Assembly: GCF_009711405.1 (NCBI RefSeq)
Contig: NZ_SMLW01000653.1
Location: forward strand, 2,341 to 36,600
Source: Fulvivirga kasyanovii
GTDB taxonomy: Bacteria > Bacteroidota > Bacteroidia > Cytophagales > Cyclobacteriaceae
Direction of reading: 5' to 3'
Length of the DNA: 34,260 nt
Position numbers and translations under genes: made by a program. Under the pieces are notes generated by a model. It was not told where the DNA came from, searched no databases, and worked only from the letters and a program-made list of their open reading frames with translations. Of this stretch, positions 1-6,504 are shown in pieces. Positions within the stretch are counted from its first letter, which is position 1. Every line of letters begins with the position of its first letter.

Positions 1-50
1 GGCGGAATTTGATGATTAATTTGGTCTGCCGGCACGCTTTATATGCGAAC

Positions 51-59
51 GTTGTAGGG
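51..59 (+). repeat. Left boundary box of cassette 1 (attC-like)
   Basis: GTTGTAGGG lies here, and its exact reverse complement CCCTACAAC lies at 677-685, just after the first ORF. In integron cassettes the R' box at the start of a cassette is complementary to the R'' box after its own gene, with only GTT/AAC strictly conserved; this pair fits that rule. That it is a recombination site is inference. The array probably continues to the left of the window. Confidence 0.5.
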
Positions 60-82
60 CATTATCAACACAAATCTCACAA

Positions 83-670
83 ATGAACATAGATAAATAT
101 ATTTTTATTGCCGGTCCGACTGAAGAGCAATTGAACTCTGGATTACAAGAACTGGCTGAGTTATATTCTGATACAGGATTTACCGAGGGTATGTCAGTAC
201 ATAAATCATTGAAGTCCGACAATCAGTACATTGTTAATTTTAGTAATATGCCGGATTTTGAGCGATTTAAATACTTTGTGAACTTTCTGCATTATCCAAT
301 AGAAACTCAATACACAGCAAAAGTCATGGGATTCTGGACTATTGGACAGTTGGACAAGATCCCTGAGCAATTTAGCGGAAAGAGATTGCTGCTTTATGTT
401 TCTGAGAATGACACTGAAGGAGATAGTGTTTTTGCTATTTACCCTGGTGCTAAATCAACGGTCAAACTTGGATTTGCTATGGGGGAAGAATATCAAGAAC
501 TTGAATCAAAGGAATTCGAATTTGTAGAACCGCAACTGAATAATGAGGATTATAGATTGGTAAGTACAATTAGTCCTGATCCAAATGCAAAGAAAAAGTC
601 CGCCAGTGGGTGTGCTCCTGTTCTTATTTTATTTGGACTTTTATCGGTCGGACTTTACTTATTGAACTAA
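83..670 (+). CDS. Hypothetical protein with C-terminal membrane anchor
   Basis: This 195-residue protein has no family I recognise. Residues 1-170 look soluble and mixed alpha/beta. A short basic linker (AKKKSAS, about 169-175) leads to a single hydrophobic segment (about 177-194) that ends the protein, as in tail-anchored proteins, so the body probably faces the cytoplasm. There is no signal peptide. The ORF starts with ATG 23 nt after a GTTGTAGGG box and ends 6 nt before the complementary CCCTACAAC box, so it fills one cassette-like unit. It is AT-rich compared with the genes after 3750, which suggests acquisition by transfer. The function is unknown. Confidence 0.75.
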   Translation: MNIDKYIFIAGPTEEQLNSGLQELAELYSDTGFTEGMSVHKSLKSDNQYIVNFSNMPDFERFKYFVNFLHYPIETQYTAKVMGFWTIGQLDKIPEQFSGKRLLLYVSENDTEGDSVFAIYPGAKSTVKLGFAMGEEYQELESKEFEFVEPQLNNEDYRLVSTISPDPNAKKKSASGCAPVLILFGLLSVGLYLLN

Positions 671-676
671 AAAATA

Positions 677-914
677 CCCTACAACATGGTGTAGAAAAAC
701 ATATGCTAAAGTATCATGTCGCTTCAGGCGGTGCGGCTCGCTCCGCATTTCTGCTTGCATTCCATAGTGGGATGACAACTATAGCGTAGTAGGAACTTGG
801 AAATAGCATAGCTTTTATTGGAGCAGGTAGGTTGAGAAAGTTAGCAGAAAATGCTACGTTTAGTTTTTTTATAGCCTCGTGTGGCATACGTTTTCTACAC
901 AGGCGTTACATGGC
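677..914. repeat. attC-like imperfect palindrome B
   Basis: This is the whole gap between the first two ORFs. Its ends pair with each other: GTGTAGAAAAACATATGC at 689-706 is nearly complementary to GCATACGTTTTCTACAC at 884-900 (one mismatch, one bulge). A short hairpin, TGCGG-CTCGCT-CCGCA, lies at 732-747. The left edge is CCCTACAAC (677-685) and the right edge CGTTACATGGC (904-914), each complementary to a box on the far side of a neighbouring ORF. Long imperfect palindromes ending in AAC and GTT are the architecture of integron attC sites. The identity is inferred; no integrase is present in the window. Confidence 0.55.
832..862 (+). promoter_or_regulatory. Putative promoter for the 927-1808 gene
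   Basis: TTG at 832-834 is followed, after 20 nt, by TACGTTTA at 855-862, a 7/8 match to the Bacteroidota -7 consensus TAnnTTTG. It points at the ORF starting 65 nt downstream and lies inside the attC-like palindrome. Confidence 0.4.
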
Positions 915-926
915 ATAATCGGCTAA

Positions 927-1808
927 ATGAAAGACTTACTTTTAATCACTTTTATATCTCTTCTCTTTGCTTGTCAGAGTCAACCCTTTGATCATCCTGC
1001 ATCAACTCTTGATGATTTCAATACTGAACAAATCTTCTCTAACAACTTGAAATCAATAAAACAATATTCCAGAGTCCCAAGTACTAATCCAGATTCATTA
1101 ATAGAGCCTATTGGGTTGATGCTCCGACAAGAATTCTCATTCAATAGAGCAGGTAAGCTTATTGATACAAGATGTATATCGTGTGGTGTGCAATTTCATG
1201 CTGAACCACACCATGTCGATCTCATTAAACAAATTGAATATGAAAACGGTCTAATCAATGGATACACTGAATTCGGATTTGACACTACATTATTTGAGGT
1301 CAAATACTTTGATAGAGTTTCATTAACCAGAGGGTTCAAAGATCAAGAGCAAGGTTTTACTTCAATTGAACATTACGATTCGATTGGCCGACTAACTGAA
1401 CAACTGAAATTTGAATTCTTTAGCTCATATGCGTACGAACAAAGTGTTCAACAAGTGTTTTTCAGAAAAGTAGCCTATGAGTATGATCCCGAAACAACTT
1501 ATAAGCAAAGTTTTAAACAAACGGGTCAAGTTAACATGGTTACGTTGACTCCTGAACAATTTGCCCTCCTTAAAACGGATAATATTGAAAAAATTGAAGA
1601 ACTGACCAACCTCTATGAACTTGAATCTATTGGAACAGAAGTGATTAAGTACTCCAAGTCAGGGAATGTTATCCTCAGACGAATGCACAATACAACTTAT
1701 CCTGATGAGACGTTATATGAGTACGATGAAGAAGGTCTGTTAAAGATGAAAAACAACAAATACAACGGGCATGAATTCGTCTCAGAATATCGATATGAAA
1801 AATGGTAA
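927..1808 (+). CDS. Lipoprotein with YD/RHS-like motifs
   Basis: This 293-residue protein starts with a lipoprotein signal peptide: MKDLLL, a hydrophobic core, then the lipobox LFAC with Cys16 as the lipidated residue. The mature part contains scattered motifs such as 'EYDSIGRLTEQ'-like, 'YEYDPE' and 'YEYDEEGLLKM' strings, typical of YD-repeat or RHS-like beta-strand repeats. It is therefore probably a beta-rich protein anchored in the cell envelope. It is bracketed by the inverted boxes GTTACATGGC (905-914) and GCCATGTAAC (1811-1820), so it makes up the second cassette. Partner and function are unknown. Confidence 0.75.
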   Translation: MKDLLLITFISLLFACQSQPFDHPASTLDDFNTEQIFSNNLKSIKQYSRVPSTNPDSLIEPIGLMLRQEFSFNRAGKLIDTRCISCGVQFHAEPHHVDLIKQIEYENGLINGYTEFGFDTTLFEVKYFDRVSLTRGFKDQEQGFTSIEHYDSIGRLTEQLKFEFFSSYAYEQSVQQVFFRKVAYEYDPETTYKQSFKQTGQVNMVTLTPEQFALLKTDNIEKIEELTNLYELESIGTEVIKYSKSGNVILRRMHNTTYPDETLYEYDEEGLLKMKNNKYNGHEFVSEYRYEKW

Positions 1809-1810
1809 AC

Positions 1811-2026
1811 GCCATGTAACAAACGCTATGAATGGGGTTTTATCGGTCAGAATATTTTCGTGGGGATTTGAAAGTCTGCCATAAGTTTTAAATTTGAATC
1901 AAGGTGTGGCTACTGCGCTTTCGCGAAGCTTCAGCGGAGCAAAGTGTGCGAGAAGAAAGGTTAGTACATTCTAATCCCACTCATCATAGCTGGTCGTCAT
2001 GGGCACTATCTGCTAGTCGAGTTAAC
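1811..2026. repeat. attC-like imperfect palindrome C
   Basis: This gap begins GCCATGTAACAAACGC and ends GTTAAC at 2021-2026. GCTATGA at 1825-1831 is exactly complementary to TCATAGC at 1984-1990, and the flanking TGGGG and CCCA stretches extend the pairing imperfectly. An internal palindromic core (GCTT-TCGCG-AAGC, 1917-1929, then GCT-TCAGCGG-AGC) forms the tip. The left-end string TAACAAACGC resembles the start of Vibrio VCR-type attC sites as I remember them. Start and end therefore fold on each other as in attC; recombination activity is inferred. Confidence 0.5.
1867..1896 (+). promoter_or_regulatory. Putative promoter for the 2031-3224 gene
   Basis: TTTG at 1867-1870, an 18-nt spacer and TAAATTTG at 1889-1896 (full TAnnTTTG match) form a near-consensus Bacteroidota housekeeping promoter. 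It reads toward the ORF at 2031 and lies inside the attC-like palindrome. Confidence 0.5.
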
Positions 2027-2030
2027 AAAT

Positions 2031-3224
2031 ATGAAACAAACTGCTTACGGCAAACCACTTTTTCTGAATGATACTGATCAAGTGACACATTTGAATAAAA
2101 TTGAAGTTCTTGATGAGCTTTCAATTCAATATTTAATCTTCAAAAACCCTGAGTGTCTGCCGATAAGCGATATAGATGAATCCTATAATCCTGTAATACC
2201 TGTCTGCACTGAACTAAATACTACAGTTGGGCCACTTGATATTCTGATGGTTTCTCCGAACGGGGAACTAACAATTATTGAGACCAAACTTTGGCGAAAT
2301 CCTGAGGCAAGAAGAAAGGTAGTTGCCCAAATTCTAGATTATGCCAGGGAATTGTCTAATTGGACTTATGAAGATCTTCAACGAGAGATAAACCGAAGGC
2401 TTGGTAAGAAAGGAAACACTCTCTACAATTTGGTGAAGGCATTTAATCCCAATTCAGCACTTCCTGAATCTGATTTTGTGGATTCTGTCAGTCGAAACCT
2501 GGAAAGAGGAAGATTTCTTCTTTTGATTGCAGGAGATGGTATTCGAGAAGGAGCGAGCGGGATTGCTGAATTTTTATCTAATGCCGGTCACCTGAACTTC
2601 ACATTCGCTATGGTTGAACTGACCCTTTATCAAGCTGAAGGGTTAGGCAAATTGATTGTGCCGAAAACATTGGTGAAAACAACCGAAATATCGAAAATGA
2701 CTGTTGAGATTCCTGTAGGTTTTATATTAACTAAGGATGATGATTTTGAAGTGACCAAGGCCACCCCAGTTCAATCACCTGAAAAAGAAAGAGAGAGGAA
2801 TTTTTACATTAGGTTTTGGAATGAACTGATTGCTGAATTATCGTTTGACGACCCTGGACAACCTATACCAAAACCAGCAGTAGCTCAAAACCTATATGTT
2901 TATCCCGGAAACACAAAAAAGGCATGGATAAGTGCCTATTTTATGAAAAGTCAAAAACGGGTTGGGGTTTATTTCCGTGTTCAAAATGATCAAGAGGGGA
3001 ATGAGATTTTGAAGGCTCTTAGTGAGGATAGAGATTCAATTAGACAAGAACTTGGTAATGAGGTGATGTGGAGTTGGGATGATTCGGGAGACGTTGGAGT
3101 AAGATTGCTGTGTGATGATGTTTTTGCAGAAGAGAACCGGGAAGACATTAAAGAATTCTTCAAAACTTGGCTGAACACTTTTGTGAACGTAATAAGACCA
3201 AGAATCAAGAAAATTTCAGTCTAA
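2031..3224 (+). CDS. PD-(D/E)XK nuclease-like protein with DUF4268-type C-terminus
   Basis: This 397-residue protein has an N-terminal domain (about 1-200) with a restriction-endonuclease-like core: Asp70 in 'GPLDIL', then Glu84-Thr-Lys86 in 'IIETKLW', then Gln100 and Tyr104 in 'QILDYA'. That layout (D ... ExK ... QxxxY) is typical of PD-(D/E)XK nucleases, including RecB-like ones. The C-terminal part (about 255-390, 'RNFYIRFWNELI' onward) resembles DUF4268, which is often joined to such domains. It probably acts on DNA or RNA in the cytoplasm, perhaps in defence or repair, but no partner methylase or helicase is next to it. It is the cargo of the third cassette-like unit and has its own promoter candidate. 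The family call is moderately sure; the substrate is unknown. Confidence 0.75.
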   Translation: MKQTAYGKPLFLNDTDQVTHLNKIEVLDELSIQYLIFKNPECLPISDIDESYNPVIPVCTELNTTVGPLDILMVSPNGELTIIETKLWRNPEARRKVVAQILDYARELSNWTYEDLQREINRRLGKKGNTLYNLVKAFNPNSALPESDFVDSVSRNLERGRFLLLIAGDGIREGASGIAEFLSNAGHLNFTFAMVELTLYQAEGLGKLIVPKTLVKTTEISKMTVEIPVGFILTKDDDFEVTKATPVQSPEKERERNFYIRFWNELIAELSFDDPGQPIPKPAVAQNLYVYPGNTKKAWISAYFMKSQKRVGVYFRVQNDQEGNEILKALSEDRDSIRQELGNEVMWSWDDSGDVGVRLLCDDVFAEENREDIKEFFKTWLNTFVNVIRPRIKKISV

Positions 3225-3237
3225 CTGAAGAAGTAAA

Positions 3238-3400
3238 GCCATAACATTCGCTATCAAGTCATGGGGTTTCGGTGGGTAAAGAAAGTATTTGGATATTGCA
3301 AAGTTCAGTGCAACCTTTAACTTTGGTAGATAAAAATCCTTATCTAGCGCAAGCGTCCGCTTGTGCTTTTTCTTTCCAATCACCTCCCATGCCAACTGTT
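3238..3400. repeat. attC-like palindrome D, right end of the array
   Basis: GCCATAAC (3238-3245) starts a palindromic stretch homologous to palindrome C: GCCATaACATTCGCTAT here against GCCATgTAACAAACGCTAT there, followed by ATGGGGTTT in both. CATGGG (3260-3265) pairs with CCCATG (3386-3391), and GTT closes at 3398-3400. Inside are two hairpins: TAGATAA/TTATCTA (3327-3346) and a 10-bp stem with a 2-nt loop at 3346-3367, followed by T5. No cassette follows, so this looks like the junction with the chromosome. Confidence 0.5.
3296..3325 (+). promoter_or_regulatory. Putative promoter inside palindrome D
   Basis: TTG at 3296-3298, 19 nt, TAACTTTG at 3318-3325 (full TAnnTTTG match). No ORF follows before the terminator-like hairpin at 3468, so it may be an idle cassette promoter or may drive a short RNA. 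Confidence 0.45.
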
Positions 3401-3749
3401 CAAACCCTCAATTGCTGCTAAATCAGCCAGTAAAAAGTTCGAGAATTCACTCCTTCCCGCTACTACGAAGCCGATTACGACAGTGATCGGCTTTTTTATT
3501 TTAGATAGATTTAGTTAACGCAGAGCTTTTAAGAGGTTCTGCGGGGAAGTGTGTTATCTATAATGAAATTTCAATCAGCTATATTTCAGGCATTAACAGG
3601 CTGGTTACTGAAAGTAATTGGCTTTTTGTTTTGAATAGATTTAGGTTTGTGGCCACAGAGATGTGAGGAGGATATTTTCATCCAGCTCTGTCGGCAATAA
3701 TTATAAATTAAATTTCAGTCTAAGTTGCTAAACGATTTAAAGAAGGACT
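3401..3749. other. Non-coding stretch with two related hairpin repeats
   Basis: No convincing gene is present. It holds two diverged copies of a terminator-like unit (3466-3514 and 3595-3644), each a hairpin plus T-run followed by 'aatagatttag' or 'gatagatttag'. A nested hairpin in the leader of the next gene lies at 3655-3691 (ACAGAG...CTCTGT outside, GGAT...ATCC inside). Confidence 0.5.
3468..3497 (+). terminator. Rho-independent terminator-like hairpin
   Basis: AAGCCGAT (3468-3475) pairs with ATCGGCTT (3486-3493), with a 10-nt loop and a T-run running to 3497. The string just upstream (TTCCCGCTAC) resembles the 3' end of a glycine tRNA, whose terminators often look like this, but no intact tRNA is present. 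Confidence 0.6.
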
Positions 3750-5594
3750 ATGAAAGAGAATAAAGTGCTAAATTATATTGAAGAAGTATTGGATAACGTG
3801 CCAAATGACTGGTTGAGGCTAACCACCCATAGACTGGATATTTATAACGAAGCATTGGCCAAAACCCAGTTTTTAGAACAGTTTGAAGGCTTGTTTAATG
3901 AAAATAACGCTGCAACATCATCGCTCAGCGAACTACCTACTGCTTTCGACTATATTCGATTAGGTCATCCACTATCTTGTGTGCTGGAATGGGCAGTTTC
4001 CAAATTAAATGATCTGAAGTCAGATAACGTAATCAGTTTTTCATCAAAGACGGCTCCGGTTTTAGCAGTCCTTAGAAAAAACTTATTAGCCAATAAGGAC
4101 ACCCAAATTATTTATGCCGGTGAAGTACCTGAGTATTTTGATGCGGAAACTGTGAAGCGTGTATACGGATATAAATTTGATTTAAAACAGGTTAAGGATA
4201 TAGCGAATATTGCTGCGTTTGACGGCAGCACCGTGTTCATTTCGCAACAAGGGGAAATTGGTAAGGCAGCTCTCTCTCCAGATATTGACTTTTTTATAAG
4301 TGTTTATGCTGACCTCGGCAGTATGATATTGGTCAATGGTGAGAAAAATGAAAATTACATCTCAGAAATTCAGCATGTCAGAAGAAGAGAGACCATTGCG
4401 ATGACGCCAGCCGATTGTTTTTCAGCCTTGCAGCGGCTGATAGGGAAAGCCTCTCCGGCAGATAAGAAAAGTGATGTGGAAGCCGACAAAGCAAGTGTAT
4501 TAGCTTCTATTAAAGCGATCACAGGTGCACCTGCAAAGGCGCTAATTGGTTCCAGCGGACTATCTATTCAGTATGCCATTATGATGGGGCTTGTTCACGA
4601 TGCCCTGGACAGGCACAAAGGAAAGGCCATCAAATTTATAGTTCCTCCCAATTGTTACGGTGGCACCAACGACCAGGCAAGACGAGTAGCTGCCTGTATT
4701 GATCATGTTGAGGTATTGGACCTGCTCGTTGACCGTGATAATAACATGGTTCAAAGTATTGACAGCGTTTTAGATAAAGTTGCTAAAGAAGATGCTGTCC
4801 CTTACATCATAGCTGAAATTCCAACGAACCCAAGAGTTGAAGTTCCGGACCTGAAAAAGCTGAGAGAAGTTTTAAGTAAAAAGCGTAAAACACCGTCTGG
4901 TGAAGTGGCTATTGATCCGGTGTTTATACTGGACCAGACCTTTTGCCCTAACGTGCAATTCGTAAGCGAAGATGGCATACTTTCTAAGATCAGGACTATT
5001 TCTTATGTGAGCGGATCTAAATTTCCAAGTGGAGGGAAATGTACCGCAGGTTACAGTGTGGCAAATAAAGAAGCCGAAGCTTTATTGGAAAAAATAGAGA
5101 AACACCTAAGGCTTTGCGATAATGAGGCTACAGACCTTCAGGTGAAGATATTAGCAGAGCAATTGCCGTCAATGAATCAGAGAATTGAAGAAGCTTATAA
5201 GAATACGCGTGAGTTTGTAAACTTTATAAAGGAAGCTTTACCCGCGGCCAAAATTAATTTTGTCTCAGAAGAGTTGGCAAAAGAAGGCTTTACGCCTTCG
5301 GTATTTTCATTAGACCTTCCTACCAAAGGTAACACAGATGAGGAAAAGGAGACTTATAAAAGAGCGTTGAATAATGAACTCATCAATATGATGATTAAGG
5401 AAATTCCCAACGAGAGCAAGTACTGCGTCAGTTATGGACAACTGAAAGGGTGTTATTGGACCATACCGGCAACTTCCACTCAAGGGACGACCAAGGAAGG
5501 CGACAAGGATTATATTGCCCGGGTTGCACTTTCTCCTGACCTTGACCTGGAGCGTCATAAAGAAGTCTTTTTGGATTTTGTGAGAAAAATTTGA
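3750..5594 (+). CDS. Cys/Met-metabolism-type PLP-dependent enzyme with N-terminal extension
   Basis: This 614-residue protein has a C-terminal part (about 225-614) that looks like the cystathionine gamma-synthase fold. 'AEIPTNPRVEVPDL' (about 355) matches the conserved ESPTNP segment, 'FILDQTFCPNVQF' the VDNTF segment with the PLP-ring Asp, and 'VSGSKFPSGGK' the SATK segment, making Lys424 the likely Schiff-base lysine. Typical family members are about 400 residues; the extra N-terminal 200 residues have no motif I know. Substrate and reaction cannot be read from the sequence; a sulfur-amino-acid lyase or transferase is the default guess. It is monocistronic: AAGAAGG lies just before ATG, a nested hairpin lies in the leader, and a strong terminator follows. 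Confidence 0.8.
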   Translation: MKENKVLNYIEEVLDNVPNDWLRLTTHRLDIYNEALAKTQFLEQFEGLFNENNAATSSLSELPTAFDYIRLGHPLSCVLEWAVSKLNDLKSDNVISFSSKTAPVLAVLRKNLLANKDTQIIYAGEVPEYFDAETVKRVYGYKFDLKQVKDIANIAAFDGSTVFISQQGEIGKAALSPDIDFFISVYADLGSMILVNGEKNENYISEIQHVRRRETIAMTPADCFSALQRLIGKASPADKKSDVEADKASVLASIKAITGAPAKALIGSSGLSIQYAIMMGLVHDALDRHKGKAIKFIVPPNCYGGTNDQARRVAACIDHVEVLDLLVDRDNNMVQSIDSVLDKVAKEDAVPYIIAEIPTNPRVEVPDLKKLREVLSKKRKTPSGEVAIDPVFILDQTFCPNVQFVSEDGILSKIRTISYVSGSKFPSGGKCTAGYSVANKEAEALLEKIEKHLRLCDNEATDLQVKILAEQLPSMNQRIEEAYKNTREFVNFIKEALPAAKINFVSEELAKEGFTPSVFSLDLPTKGNTDEEKETYKRALNNELINMMIKEIPNESKYCVSYGQLKGCYWTIPATSTQGTTKEGDKDYIARVALSPDLDLERHKEVFLDFVRKI

Positions 5595-5598
5595 TTCA

Positions 5599-5626
5599 AA
5601 GCCGGTCAGTAATGATCGGCTTTTTT
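5599..5626 (+). terminator. Rho-independent terminator of the PLP-enzyme gene
   Basis: AAGCCGGTCA (5599-5608), loop GTAA, TGATCGGCTT (5613-5622): 10 pairs including one G-U, followed by T's to 5626. It starts 4 nt after the stop codon. Confidence 0.85.
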
Positions 5627-5645
5627 GATTTTCAGTGTGTCATGT

Positions 5646-5870
5646 TTATGTGGAGGGGGAGGTGTTTATTCTCAAATCATCAACTTTTCTTTTAGAAACC
5701 AACTCATAAACACAAGGTATCACCACTAGGTCAGTGTGTTTTGGTTTTAATATGTCAGGAAACAAATTTGCTGGTCTCATATCCAAAATCCCTATCCCTT
5801 TGTGCAATGCAAGGTTGAAAAAGTTGCCATCATTTGGACGGTTGACATTTCTAATTTCATTTCTGAACAT
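5646..5870 (-). CDS. Small hypothetical ORF, possibly a gene remnant
   Basis: This 74-codon ORF has an ATG start one codon after an in-frame stop. The product is soluble and basic, with no recognised family. Upstream, on the same strand but in another frame, positions 5990 to about 5866 are also open without a start codon and read through 'FYEIDNAGAG' and 'CLRPEQVNIRLTRR', which look protein-like. Together this could be the tail of a decayed gene broken by a frameshift. It could equally be chance, as no promoter or conserved motif supports it. Confidence 0.3.
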   Translation of the reverse strand: MFRNEIRNVNRPNDGNFFNLALHKGIGILDMRPANLFPDILKPKHTDLVVIPCVYELVSKRKVDDLRINTSPST

Positions 5871-6053
5871 GATTTAAGCGCCTGGTCAGTCGTATATTGA
5901 CTTGCTCAGGCCGCAAACAGGCCAACAGACCTGCACCAGCATTGTCAATTTCATAAAAACACGCCTGCTCAAGATGCTGATATTGTATATTTATTATTAA
6001 ATTCTCTATTTTGATAAAAAATATCTAAATAATCGATCAAATGTTTGCTAAAA

Positions 6054-6084
6054 TTTGAATTAAACAACCATTTAGCTACCTTTG
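6054..6084 (+). promoter_or_regulatory. Consensus Bacteroidota promoter of the tRNA-like RNA
   Basis: TTTG at 6054-6057, exactly 19 nt, then TACCTTTG at 6077-6084: a full match to the Bacteroidota sigma-A consensus. Transcription should begin near 6090, about 20 nt before the tRNA-like fold. Confidence 0.8.
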
Positions 6085-6109
6085 AATTGTCGATAACGAT
6101 CGATTACAA

Positions 6110-6240
6110 TGTAGGGTGATGAAATTGGCAGACATGCCCTCCGGTCTCGGGGGTGGAGGTCACGGGATAAATTCTTTGAAGTATCCAATAACACTTTGAG
6201 TACTAACCGCTCCGTGGAGGTTCGAATCCTCCCTCTACAG
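6110..6240 (+). ncRNA. Leucine-tRNA-like RNA without a normal anticodon loop
   Basis: The ends form a tRNA frame: acceptor TGTAGGG (6110-6116) with CTCTACA (6233-6239), TG at positions 8-9, D-arm ATG-AAATTGGCAGA-CAT (6119-6135), and T-arm GGAGG-TTCGAAT-CCTCC (6216-6232). The D-arm and long variable region are leucine-type. The middle is abnormal. The anticodon region CCTCCG-GTCT-CGGGGG (6138-6153) folds as a tight 6-bp hairpin, and the 7-nt-loop alternative lacks U33. The variable region is expanded to about 60 nt with nested stems CACGG/CCGTG (6161-6165, 6212-6216) and GGATA/TATCC (6165-6169, 6182-6186). The total is 131 nt against about 85-90 for tRNA-Leu. CCA is not encoded. It has its own promoter and terminator. 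It may be a non-decoding tRNA-like RNA, a decayed tRNA, or a tRNA with an unrecognised insertion. Confidence 0.7.
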
Positions 6241-6244
6241 CAAC

Positions 6245-6273
6245 AAAAAAGCAGCCTTTGAGCTGCTTTTTTT
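6245..6273 (+). terminator. Terminator of the tRNA-like RNA
   Basis: AGCAGC-CTTTGA-GCTGCT (6250-6267), flanked by A's on the left and T7 on the right (67-73 of 6200s). It begins within 5 nt of the tRNA-like 3' end. Confidence 0.85.
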
Positions 6274-6504
6274 ATGCCCTTAGGCCTGTGTGAACAATAT
6301 TGGATCAAGCGTAAAACCTGTGGAGTAAATAGATTGGAAAGTAAAATAAGTAATGTGAAACTTACCACTGAAAATCAATAAACCACCCTTATTGTTATAT
6401 TATACGAGTTTGCCAACTGCTTTTGCCGACTGCTATTAACAACTGTCTGTCAGCAAAGAGGTAAAAATTTAGGGGCTCCCCAGAAATTCCACTTGATCCC
6501 CTTA
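6274..6504. other. AT-rich gap, no gene seen
   Basis: No supported ORF or RNA was found. Near the left gene's stop there is a small GGGG-CT-CCCC dyad (6472-6481) with A/T-rich flanks that could help end minus-strand transcription, but its 2-nt loop makes this weak. Confidence 0.4.

Noticed and set aside
4560-4754. Antisense ORFs inside the PLP-enzyme, htpG, kinase and rnr genes
   Set aside because: They are shadows of strongly supported coding frames and show no independent signals.
6110-6240. Ordinary tRNA-Leu, or tRNA-Leu with a group I intron
   Set aside because: No 7-nt anticodon loop with U33 can be formed, the extra sequence (about 45 nt) is far too short for a group I intron, and it lies in the variable region rather than the anticodon loop.
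6072-6368. Minus-strand 98-codon ORF over the tRNA-like RNA
   Set aside because: It is antisense to a promoter, tRNA-like arms and a terminator, all of which explain the sequence better.
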